The notes beneath the pieces are model-generated. The model saw only the letters and a program-made list of their open reading frames with translations, was not told the DNA's origin and searched no databases. From assembly GCA_028820655.1 (NCBI GenBank), contig JAPPIK010000056.1:337880-401879 (forward strand): DNA of 64,000 bases. Direction: 5' to 3'. This document shows, one piece after another, positions 51,970 through 60,317 of this stretch. Position 1 is the stretch's first letter. Each line of letters opens with the position of its first letter. The stretch is from Candidatus Poribacteria bacterium (GTDB lineage: Bacteria; Poribacteria; WGA-4E; JAJDTR01). Both the position numbers and the translations under genes were made by a program.

Positions 51970-54876
51970 ATGAATGCCGCCCAGCTGCTAATTCTTCGCC
52001 TTCTGTTCCTATCTACAGTTTTCCTTCCACACACTCACGCCCAACATCTAACCCAATGGAATTTGCCCGACGGCGCCACGACGCGGCTCGGCAAGGGTTG
52101 GATATCTGAAATTGCATTTTCACCCGATGGAACGCAGCTAGCGGTTGCGAGTAGTATCGGTATTTGGATTTACGATACACGTAATGGTGATGAGACTTCT
52201 CTATTGACAGGTCACACGAGAGTTGTCACCTCCGTGGCATTCTCTCCGGATGGCTTAACGCTCGCCAGTGGGAGTTGGGACAATACGATTCGCTTGTGGG
52301 ATGCCGCTACCGGGAATCACAAGAAGACTCTTGAAGGGCATCAGGCTGTTGTCACTTCCGTAGCATTCTCTCCCGATGGAACTATGCTTGCCAGTGGGAG
52401 TGGAGACGGCGCCATCCGTCTATGGGATGCGCTTGCCGGGAAAGCCGCGGGACTCCTTGAAGGGCATGATGCTCCGGTGCGTTCCGTTGCGTTGTCCTCG
52501 GATGGAATTACGCTGGCAAGCGGGAGCGTCGACAACACCATTCGCCTCTGGGATATACGCACGGGGAATCTGCAACATACCCTTGCGGGGCACACATCTC
52601 CGGTGCGCACCGTCGCATTTTCTCCCGATGGAGTCACGCTCGCCAGTGGAAGTGGTGACCACACAATTCGCTTATGGAATGTGCGTACGGGAAAACATAA
52701 CCAGACCCTAAGCGCCCATACGGCTCCTGTCAAGTCGATCGCGTTTTCTCCCGATGGGCTCACACTAGCTAGTGGGGCAAGTGTGCACGATGTAATCCTG
52801 TTGTGGGATGTTCGCACTGCAGAACGCAGACAAACTCTTAAAGGATATATCGGTGCCATCGAATCACTGGCGTTTTCTCCCGATGGCGTCATGCTCGCAA
52901 GCGGCAACGAGGACAACACGATTCGGTTTTGGAATGTTCTCACCGGGGAACTCAGCCGGAGCTTTGGAGAACACACTGGTCGAATTACTAGCATAGTATT
53001 CTCCCCCGATGGGAGTACGCTTGCCAGCGGCAGTTGGGACGCTGTTCGACTGTGGAACACGGGCAGTAGAGGAAACAGGTTGACCCTAAAGGGGCACACC
53101 TGGCCAATTGAATCCGTTGCCTATTCTCCGGATGGGCGTACACTTGCAAGTGCGAGCGGTGACCGCACGATTCGCTTATGGGACACACACACTGGTGAAC
53201 ACCGGTTGACCTTGCACGAGCCTTGGTCGATCGCCACTTCCGTAGCGTTCTCTCCCGCCGGAGACACCATGGCTCGCGGAGGCAAAGGCGGTATGATTCG
53301 ACTGTGCGATACACGTACCGGCAAACACCGGTTGACACTTGAAGGACATTCCGGCCTTATTCGCGCCATAGCATTCTCGCCCGATGGCGCCACACTTGCC
53401 AGTGGGAGTGACGACGACACAATTCGCTTGTGGGATTGTCGCACCGGGGATGGTCTTCAGGTCTTGGAAGGGCATACAGAGGAGGTCACTGCCGTTGCGT
53501 TCTCACCGGACGGGGACACGCTTGCCAGCGGAAGCGATGACAACACGATTCGGCTTTGGTCCGTGCGTTCCGGTAAACATCGGCTATCCCTAATCGGACA
53601 CACGGCGCCAATTCGCTCGCTCGTGTTCTCCCGCGACGGTTTGACACTTGCCAGCGGCGGTGGGTACGGCAAGTTTCAACTGTTGAATATTAGCGCCGGG
53701 AACAGCCGCCACGCCACTGATGAATCTGCGCCCCCACCCCTTGCCATTCTCGATCGCAATGAATCCACCCTTTCAAGTGACAATGGTATAGACCATTCGA
53801 TTCGATTGTGGGATGTACTCACTGGAAAACCTAAGCACACCCTCGGAGGGCACCCGAGGGTGGTTTCTTGCCTAGCGTTTTCTCCTGATGGCTCGACGCT
53901 TTTGAGCGGCGGCGAAGACAAGATGATTCGACTGTGGGCTGTTCGCACCGGTGAGCAGAGAAACTCCTTTGAGGGACATGCTGAAGGCACAATGGCCGCC
54001 GCGTTTTCACCCGACGGGGAATCGATTGCCAGTGGAAATTGGAACACGATTCGACTGTGGCATGCCCGAACGGGGGCACGAATGCACACCCTTGAAACGC
54101 ATTTTCATAAGGTAAGTTCAATAGCTTTTCTGCCTGATGGCAGAATACTAGCCGGCGGGAGTTCAGACAACATCCTGTTGTGGGATGCGCGCACCGGAAA
54201 ACACGAGTCAATCCGCCAAAGTTATCGGGCACAAGTCACCTCCGTAGCGTTTTCCCCGGATGGGAAGACTCTTGCGAGCGGGAATAGAAATGGAATGATC
54301 CGGTTGTGGGACGCTCTTACCGGGAGGCACAGGTTGACGCTAGAAGGGCACACGGACAAAATCAACGCCGTGACGTTCTCTCCCTGTGGAGATGCGCTTG
54401 CAAGTGGGAGCGGAATGTCATGGGGTGCGGATAGCACAATTCGCATATGGGATGTGCACACCGGTAAACACAGACTGACCCTTGAAGGACACACCGGTGA
54501 TGTTAATTGTGTCTATTTCTCTCCCGACGGAAACACGCTAGTCAGTGCGAGCGGCACCCCTACCCGCAAGGAACAGGATAACACGATTCGGTTGTGGAAT
54601 GCGCACACCGGGGAACACTTGCTTACGTTGGCTGGACACACTAGCGAGGTCTATTCCGCGGTTTTTTCCCCCGATGGATCCATGATTGCGAGCGGATGCG
54701 CCGATAGCACCGTGCGCCTGTGGAACGCTCGAGATGGCAGACACCTTCTCACCTTGATGGGACACACCATGAGAGTCCGGTCCGTAGCGTTTTCACCCGA
54801 CGGACTGGCGCTTGCCAGCGGAAGCGGGGATGGAACAATTCTATTCTGGGACTTGGCGAGCGCCAATCATAATTGA
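51970..54876 (+). CDS. Exported WD40-repeat beta-propeller protein
   Basis: 968 residues. A signal peptide (LLILRLLFLSTVFLPHTHA, about 6-25) is followed by about 22 WD40 blades filling the rest of the protein. The consensus blade is 'V.SVAFSPDG.TLASGS.D.TIRLWD..TG.H..TLEGHT', about 42 residues. Two or three blades are degraded: one without GH (LHEPWSI, near blade 9) and one where a blade is disrupted by DESAPPPLAILDRNESTLS before DHSIRLWD. Blades 18 and 19 have insertions (GMSWGADS and GTPTRKEQD). The number of about 21-22 fits three seven-blade propellers. It is probably a periplasmic or surface scaffold. The DNA is a tandem array of period about 126 nt and is open to recombination. ATG 51970 is preferred to TTG 51967. 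Confidence 0.93.
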   Translation: MNAAQLLILRLLFLSTVFLPHTHAQHLTQWNLPDGATTRLGKGWISEIAFSPDGTQLAVASSIGIWIYDTRNGDETSLLTGHTRVVTSVAFSPDGLTLASGSWDNTIRLWDAATGNHKKTLEGHQAVVTSVAFSPDGTMLASGSGDGAIRLWDALAGKAAGLLEGHDAPVRSVALSSDGITLASGSVDNTIRLWDIRTGNLQHTLAGHTSPVRTVAFSPDGVTLASGSGDHTIRLWNVRTGKHNQTLSAHTAPVKSIAFSPDGLTLASGASVHDVILLWDVRTAERRQTLKGYIGAIESLAFSPDGVMLASGNEDNTIRFWNVLTGELSRSFGEHTGRITSIVFSPDGSTLASGSWDAVRLWNTGSRGNRLTLKGHTWPIESVAYSPDGRTLASASGDRTIRLWDTHTGEHRLTLHEPWSIATSVAFSPAGDTMARGGKGGMIRLCDTRTGKHRLTLEGHSGLIRAIAFSPDGATLASGSDDDTIRLWDCRTGDGLQVLEGHTEEVTAVAFSPDGDTLASGSDDNTIRLWSVRSGKHRLSLIGHTAPIRSLVFSRDGLTLASGGGYGKFQLLNISAGNSRHATDESAPPPLAILDRNESTLSSDNGIDHSIRLWDVLTGKPKHTLGGHPRVVSCLAFSPDGSTLLSGGEDKMIRLWAVRTGEQRNSFEGHAEGTMAAAFSPDGESIASGNWNTIRLWHARTGARMHTLETHFHKVSSIAFLPDGRILAGGSSDNILLWDARTGKHESIRQSYRAQVTSVAFSPDGKTLASGNRNGMIRLWDALTGRHRLTLEGHTDKINAVTFSPCGDALASGSGMSWGADSTIRIWDVHTGKHRLTLEGHTGDVNCVYFSPDGNTLVSASGTPTRKEQDNTIRLWNAHTGEHLLTLAGHTSEVYSAVFSPDGSMIASGCADSTVRLWNARDGRHLLTLMGHTMRVRSVAFSPDGLALASGSGDGTILFWDLASANHN

Positions 54877-55014
54877 ACTTCCCGTAGAAATGTAGATTGA
54901 GGCTCGTCACCAGTCGCAGCGTTTTCTGATGTTGACAAAGAGGACAGATATTCAATATGTTCATGAGTTTTTTCCCTTCGCATCGCATTCAAGCTTGAAA
55001 AAGGCAGAAGAATA

Positions 55015-56472
55015 ATGAATAAAAAGGATAATGAATTACCCGTATCCGATGATATGGCGCTCAACTTTCACCTTATGCATCCAGGCGGCGACAGCGCGCC
55101 CGGCGATCCCAACGCCGCATTTCATCTTGATGGTTTGTGTCACCTGCACTATATCCTGAGACACACTTGGCGTGGCGACCGGTCGTACTGCTTTGTCCAT
55201 GTCACCAGTCCGGACATGCTGAATTGGACATGGCAGAGAACGAAACTTCAGCCATCTTTCACGGGTCACGGCATGTACAGCGGCACCGGATTCGTCACCA
55301 AAGAGGGCACCCCTGCCGCAATTTACCATGGCCAAGCTTCTAAGCGAAATCACATCGCTCTCGCCAAAGACAGAACCTTATCCGCGTGGGAGAAGCCGTA
55401 TCCGGTCGAGCCAAAAACAGCCGACGGAGCGGATGCGGACATGCACCATTGGGATCCTGATTGCTTCCTGATTGGCGACACGTACTATGCCATCTCCGGC
55501 GGCAGGCATCAGCCGCTCAGTAAGTCGTACGATTTGCGGAATTGGAGCTATGTCGGCGACTTTCTGCGGCACGAATTACCGGATGTAGCAATCGGCGAGG
55601 ACATCTCTTGTCCCAATTTTTTCCGTCTCGGAGGCAAGTGGATGTTGCTGTGTATCAGCCATCCGTTCGGCTGCCGCTACTACCTCGGCGATTGGGATGC
55701 CGAGAACGAGCAGTTTGTTCCCGAAACGCACGGGCGAATGAATTGGCGGCGTCCCGATCAGTCCATCTACAACACGGAGTACCGTGACTTTTTTGCTCCG
55801 GAAAGCGTGCTCACGCCTGATGGACGCCGAGTCATGTGGGCGTGGCTAGTCACGCTCGACGATGAGATTTCCCAAAGGTCCATTCAATCTCTGCCGCGTG
55901 AACTGAGTTTGACAGAGGACAATGCACTGCGTATCCGTCCGCTGCGTGAACTAGAAAGCCTCCGCTATGATGGAACGATTCTCAGAAACATCACGGTAAC
56001 GCCCCCGGAACGCTCGCACAGCGGTACTGCCACCGCACACATCGCCAATCTTGAGGGTGACGCCGTTGAGTTGAGAATCACGATTGATAGACAGCAGGCG
56101 GAGCGCAAGCGGTTCGGGTTCCAACTTTTTGCCGACGACGACCATGAAGGGTTGCCGATTCTGATACACCCCGAGACGGGCACCCTCCGCATCGGTACAA
56201 CCGAGTCGCCGTTCGACGTATCCGACCTTCCTGAAGGTGAAGACATTGAGTTGCGCATCTACATCGACAAATACCTTGTCGAGGTTTTCGCCAATGAGCG
56301 GCAAGCCGTGGTTGGTGCCCACATGGATTATAGATCTGCCGACGGTCTGAACGCTTACACCTACGGCGACCCAACTACGACTCGGCAAGTTGAAATCTGG
56401 AAACTGAGATCCACCAACCAAGGGTTTTTCGAGGCGCGAGAAAGTCGTATCTGGGCACCCGACACCGAGTAA
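55015..56472 (+). CDS. GH32-like glycoside hydrolase (beta-fructosidase-type)
   Basis: 485 residues with an N-terminal five-blade propeller and a C-terminal beta-sandwich as in GH32. The nucleophile motif 'NDPNG' reads GDPNAAFHLDG with D31. The transition-state Asp (canonical RDP) is D147 in HWDPDCF. The acid/base motif 'EC' reads GEDISCPNFF: the Glu directly before Cys is Ser198, with E195 and D196 nearby. The C-terminal part has LRIYIDKYLVEVFANERQAVV, the family's 'D...VEVF.N.G' segment. No signal peptide. Hydrolysis of sucrose or fructans is not certain given the changed acid/base position. It lies 139 nt after the WD40 gene. Confidence 0.85.
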   Translation: MNKKDNELPVSDDMALNFHLMHPGGDSAPGDPNAAFHLDGLCHLHYILRHTWRGDRSYCFVHVTSPDMLNWTWQRTKLQPSFTGHGMYSGTGFVTKEGTPAAIYHGQASKRNHIALAKDRTLSAWEKPYPVEPKTADGADADMHHWDPDCFLIGDTYYAISGGRHQPLSKSYDLRNWSYVGDFLRHELPDVAIGEDISCPNFFRLGGKWMLLCISHPFGCRYYLGDWDAENEQFVPETHGRMNWRRPDQSIYNTEYRDFFAPESVLTPDGRRVMWAWLVTLDDEISQRSIQSLPRELSLTEDNALRIRPLRELESLRYDGTILRNITVTPPERSHSGTATAHIANLEGDAVELRITIDRQQAERKRFGFQLFADDDHEGLPILIHPETGTLRIGTTESPFDVSDLPEGEDIELRIYIDKYLVEVFANERQAVVGAHMDYRSADGLNAYTYGDPTTTRQVEIWKLRSTNQGFFEARESRIWAPDTE

Positions 56473-56996
56473 AGCCATCAAAGACCACCTATCCCGACGA
56501 GTGCAACCCATCGTTCAAACACCCTGCCCGATTATTCCCGACTCCTTTGACCAGAAGAATGATTAGGGTGGGAAGAGCAAAGAAAACGAGTTACGCCACT
56601 ATCCGCTCGCGTTGGTTAGGTGCGTGAGATGAATCGACTGCGTATTCTGTAATGAAGTGTGATCATTTCTAGAGAGAATTTGCCGAGAGTTTAGTAGCTA
56701 TGGTGCGCCTCTGGAATCTCAATCGCGCTCACGATACATTATTTTGTCTTTCGATTGGTTTCTCGCCGCTTGGTCGGCCAACTCCGCGTTGGCCGGATGA
56801 TTCGGCGCAAGATGCCCCGCCTAGCAGGGTCGTGCGAGGCAATCTCGAACCTGCGTGCATTTGGTGTGAGTTGCGGTAACGGAATGTGCGCACCCTACAA
56901 AAGTACAAAGTCGGGCTGAGGAGATGGAAAATGCCTGCTGGAAGTGTTCATCCGGTTCACGCGAATTGACCGCTCGGATGTTCTCGGAGGTTGCGC
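56473..56996. other. Intergenic region with hairpins and dispersed repeats
   Basis: 520 nt with no gene. Contains a perfect 8-bp hairpin (CGGCCAAC, loop TCCGC, GTTGGCCG, 56775-56795) and the GCAAGATGCCCCG and GCATTTGGTGT motifs shared with the tmRNA upstream region at 48840-48870. Confidence 0.55.
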
Positions 56997-58700
56997 ATGA
57001 CTCAACCCAATGTCGTACTCGTGTTGACTGACGATCAGGGTTACGGGGATCTTTCGTGTCTCGGAAATCCCGTGGTACGCACCCCGTACATGGATCGATT
57101 GCATGCCGAGAGCGTGCGTCTCACCGATTTCCACGTCGCACCGATGTGCACCCCCACCCGCGGTGAACTTTTGACCGGGCGCGACGCGTTGTACAACGGA
57201 GCAACTTTCGTGTGCATGGGGCGCGCACTGTTGCGCGGCGATCTCCCCACGATGGCGGATATCTTCGCCGCCAACGGTTACCATACGGGACACTTCGGCA
57301 AATGGCATTTGGGCGACAACTATCCGTACAGACCGCAGGACCGAGGCTTCCACGAAACGGTGTATCATCCCGCGTGGGGCATTACCTCGGCACCCGATTA
57401 CTTTGGGAATGATTACTTTGACGACCATTATCGCCGCCGCGACGAAATCAGGCAGTATCGGGGATACTGTACCGATGTGTGGTTTGAGCAGGCTATAGCT
57501 TGGATGAGGCGGTGCCATCGGCGAGGAGATCCCTTCTTCACGTATATTGCGACCAACGCTCCGCATACACCGCTGTGGGTGCCGAATCAATTTAGACAGC
57601 CGTACCTTGGCGAGGTCACGCGGAACGAGGCAAGTTTCTACGGGATGATTGCAAACATTGATGAGAACATGGGGCGTCTCGACTCATTTTTGGGAGAATC
57701 GGGATTGCGCGAGAATGCCATCCTGATTTTCATGACGGATAACGGCACCGCCACGGGCGAGAACGTGTTCAATGCGGGAATGCGCGGAAAAAAGCGGTCG
57801 CTATACGATGGCGGGCATCGCGTGCCTCTCTTTATGCGCTGGCCAAACGGCGGCATTGGCGGCGGCCGAGGTGTTCACGGTCTGACTCGAAGCACGGACG
57901 TATTGCCAAGTTTGATCGATCTATGCGGCTTGCACGTTGATGCCGGCCTAACGTTCGATGGATTGTCGCTTGCAGCCGCACTTCAGGAAGATACGGAACC
58001 TCAACGAGATCGAATGGCTGTCGTTCAATACGGACATGCTAACAAGGGCACTTACGGACACACGGAAAAGGATAACGCAGCCGTGCTTTGGCAAAAGTGG
58101 CGACTTGTCAACGGTACGGAACTTTACGACATATCTACCGATGTGGGGCAGACTCGGGATGTGTCTGCGTCAAACCTTGATGTGGTGAGTCGTATGCAAG
58201 ATTATTACGAACGATGGTGGGACGAGGTCGGCGACAACTTGGATTCATACGAACCGATTACCATCGGCACGGACCACGAGAATCCGGTGCGCCTATCCAG
58301 TTGCGACTGGGCGGGGGTTTATGCGGACAACCAACAGAATATCCGCGGGTGCGTCATGAATAGCGGCGCATGGCACGTGGACGTTGCGCGGGCTGGGCTT
58401 TATGACCTCACATTGCGCCGGTGGCCCGAGGAATCCGGATTGGGCATTGCCGCGCCGGCGCCGGTCATGCAGGGCTTTGATGGAACGTTGCCCGAAGGAG
58501 CGGCGTTACCGGTGGGGTCGGCTTGGATACGGGCGGGGGAGGCGGAGCAGACAAAGTGTGTGCCTGAAGGAGCGAACCATGTTACGTTCCGCATGGCGCT
58601 GAATTGCGGCATGGCGCAGCTGAAGAGTTGGTGGCACGACAAGGAGGGAAACCGGCTCGCAGGAGCGTACTATCTTACCGCTGCGCGTGTAAGCGAATAG
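56997..58700 (+). CDS. Sulfatase (formylglycine-dependent arylsulfatase family)
   Basis: 568 residues or close, from ATG 56997 with GGAGG upstream (TTG 56991 is in frame but unlikely). Metal-binding DDQGYGD starts at about 12. The formylglycine motif is C51-T-P-T-R55 (C.P.R), followed by GELLTGR, where A or G after Arg is allowed. GHFGKWHLGD contains the conserved Lys and His. FMTDNGT contains the second metal-binding Asp-Asn, and TRSTDVLPSLIDLCGL is typical. The last about 130 residues (from roughly 435) form a beta-rich extension with no clear family. No signal peptide is seen, unlike most secreted sulfatases, so it may act on imported sulfated sugars. A formylglycine-generating enzyme is not in this window. 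Confidence 0.94.
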   Translation: MTQPNVVLVLTDDQGYGDLSCLGNPVVRTPYMDRLHAESVRLTDFHVAPMCTPTRGELLTGRDALYNGATFVCMGRALLRGDLPTMADIFAANGYHTGHFGKWHLGDNYPYRPQDRGFHETVYHPAWGITSAPDYFGNDYFDDHYRRRDEIRQYRGYCTDVWFEQAIAWMRRCHRRGDPFFTYIATNAPHTPLWVPNQFRQPYLGEVTRNEASFYGMIANIDENMGRLDSFLGESGLRENAILIFMTDNGTATGENVFNAGMRGKKRSLYDGGHRVPLFMRWPNGGIGGGRGVHGLTRSTDVLPSLIDLCGLHVDAGLTFDGLSLAAALQEDTEPQRDRMAVVQYGHANKGTYGHTEKDNAAVLWQKWRLVNGTELYDISTDVGQTRDVSASNLDVVSRMQDYYERWWDEVGDNLDSYEPITIGTDHENPVRLSSCDWAGVYADNQQNIRGCVMNSGAWHVDVARAGLYDLTLRRWPEESGLGIAAPAPVMQGFDGTLPEGAALPVGSAWIRAGEAEQTKCVPEGANHVTFRMALNCGMAQLKSWWHDKEGNRLAGAYYLTAARVSE

Positions 58701-59313
58701 GAACCGGAATGATAGAAGAGTGGAAGGGGCTAATGCTCGAATTAGCGGTTTGGAATAATTGAACCAGATAATTGGATAGGTGGAAGATTGAATGAAGAGA
58801 AGATTGGAGGAGTGGTAGTTAGTTCAAATTCGAGATCGCACCCTCCCCTCCGAGTCCAGTGGAACATTCGCCGATGTTGACGATGCGGAATCCAAAATCT
58901 GGGCGATTAAGAGCCTGTTTGAATAATCGATAGTCAAGTCATTATTGGTAATCTATAAAGCTACTTTCCATGTTTTTACTGTGACTTGTTGTATACCTGT
59001 CGCCCCGCTGGGGCTTAGTTAAGTAGGGTTTCAGTGATACTATACACCTTCAAAATCGCTATCGCACTCACTATCCGTTCGCTTGATCCCCTCTGGGGCT
59101 TACGAAACATCGGTATAGGGATATCTCAAAGAAACCGCGTTTTCAAACAGGTTCTAAGCGATACGGGCGCCCGGGAATCTCCCCAACTTTGTCATACAGG
59201 AAAGCGTACAAATCTACCGCCATCTGCCAGGTTCTTAATTTACGATAACTACGATTCACGTTCCTTCGGCGATTCTGTCTCTCATCCTTCCACTCTTCCA
59301 TCCTTCCCGTCTT
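58701..59313. other. Intergenic region bracketed by purine-rich inverted repeats
   Basis: 610 nt between convergent genes. Holds GAAGAGTGGAAGG at 58715-58727 and its exact reverse complement at 59286-59298, a GA-rich tract (58765-58820), a copy of the CTATCGCACT repeat (59059) and the AGAAACCGCGTTTTC repeat (59130). No gene is supported. Confidence 0.6.
59059..59088 (+). repeat. Dispersed intergenic repeat, copy 2
   Basis: Begins CTATCGCACTCACTATCC; 24 of 30 positions match the element at 48783-48812 after smpB. Confidence 0.5.
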
Positions 59314-60309
59314 CTATTCTCCGTCACCCGATTCACTCTCCTCCGACTCGGGTGTTTCATCTTCCGCGACGGGTGTATCGTCCTTTAGGTCTTCGGATTT
59401 TTTCAGGAGTTGGTTGATTTTGTATTGGAAGAGCATGAAGACGGGGTCTTTGTCATCGCGTTTCACGTAGTGCTTACCGCTTTCCTCTTTTCCGATCAAG
59501 AGGAATCTGGTCGAACCGTCGTTTAGCTTCGCCAGCACCGAGGATTTGGGATCATCAAGCTCATACTCCGACAATTCGTTCGCCTCCGCGAAATCGTCAG
59601 TATCCAAGGAACTCAAACTGTCCAACAGCGAATCGAGTTCCGTCTGTATGGCGGGAAATGGCTCCGGTTTGGTCATCTGCCATTTGTTCTCCGCATCCAT
59701 CTCAAGTTCTGTCTCTTCCTCTTCCGACCGAATAGTGAGGTGGGTGACATCGCCTTTATTGAAACTGAAGATTGTCCGGTCCTTCCAAGTGCGAGTTCCT
59801 TTGTCAAAAGTGGCTTTGAGATTTCCTTTGCCTACATACACATCATTGGAATCCGCCGCGCGGACATAGCTGCTCAAGTAACCAGGTGTGGTCTTGCCAA
59901 GGAAAAGGTGGGCTAACACATTACCACCGGCGCCTAGCAGTTTTGCCTCGGCGCCGGAGCTATCCACTTCAAACTCTGCCTGCTTTTCCGGATTGCTGGA
60001 AACCAAGCCGGTTGATTTCAGTTCGCCTACCTTGTCCAGAACGTCGGCAACTCCTTCGGCGTCGGCGGGATAGTTGTCCATCGACGCCACAAGCCACTGT
60101 TCGTTTTCATTTGCGAGGGTTGTTGTTTCGCCCGATGCGGTTATCTCTATCTTCACAACATCCTCTTTGTTAAAGTCAGGGAACAGCGGCGTAGCCGCTT
60201 CCATCTTTTTCGCGTATTCGCTTTTGGCGAACGGGTTTTCAACAAGCCCGACGATCACCACCAGAACAACGAGTATGCCGAGTAAGATTAGAAGTTGTTT
60301 TGTTTTCAT
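59314..60309 (-). CDS. DUF4340 domain protein
   Basis: 331 residues: one N-terminal membrane helix (LLILLGILVVLVVIVGLVE), then a beta-rich domain with the DUF4340 pattern: EDVVKIEITASGETTTLANENEQWLV, DAEGVADVLDKVGELKSTGLVSSN.EKQAEFEVD, ..LFLGKTTPGYLSSYVRAADSNDVYVG. A strongly acidic tail ends the protein (AEDETPESEESESGDGE). It is the last gene of the ABC operon with GldG-like, GldF-like and GldA-like genes and lies 8 nt downstream of the GldG-like gene. In such clusters DUF4340 proteins are thought to be accessory membrane-anchored partners. Confidence 0.9.
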   Translation of the reverse strand: MKTKQLLILLGILVVLVVIVGLVENPFAKSEYAKKMEAATPLFPDFNKEDVVKIEITASGETTTLANENEQWLVASMDNYPADAEGVADVLDKVGELKSTGLVSSNPEKQAEFEVDSSGAEAKLLGAGGNVLAHLFLGKTTPGYLSSYVRAADSNDVYVGKGNLKATFDKGTRTWKDRTIFSFNKGDVTHLTIRSEEEETELEMDAENKWQMTKPEPFPAIQTELDSLLDSLSSLDTDDFAEANELSEYELDDPKSSVLAKLNDGSTRFLLIGKEESGKHYVKRDDKDPVFMLFQYKINQLLKKSEDLKDDTPVAEDETPESEESESGDGE

Positions 60310-60317
60310 ATTAGGAT

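Noticed and set aside
52341-53099. 252-codon minus-strand frame with its own repeats
   Set aside because: It is the shadow of the WD40 coding repeats on the opposite strand.
52200-54870. Regularly spaced repeats resembling a CRISPR or satellite array
   Set aside because: The 126-nt period is coding and gives WD40 blades; repeats are imperfect and there are no unique spacers of CRISPR size.
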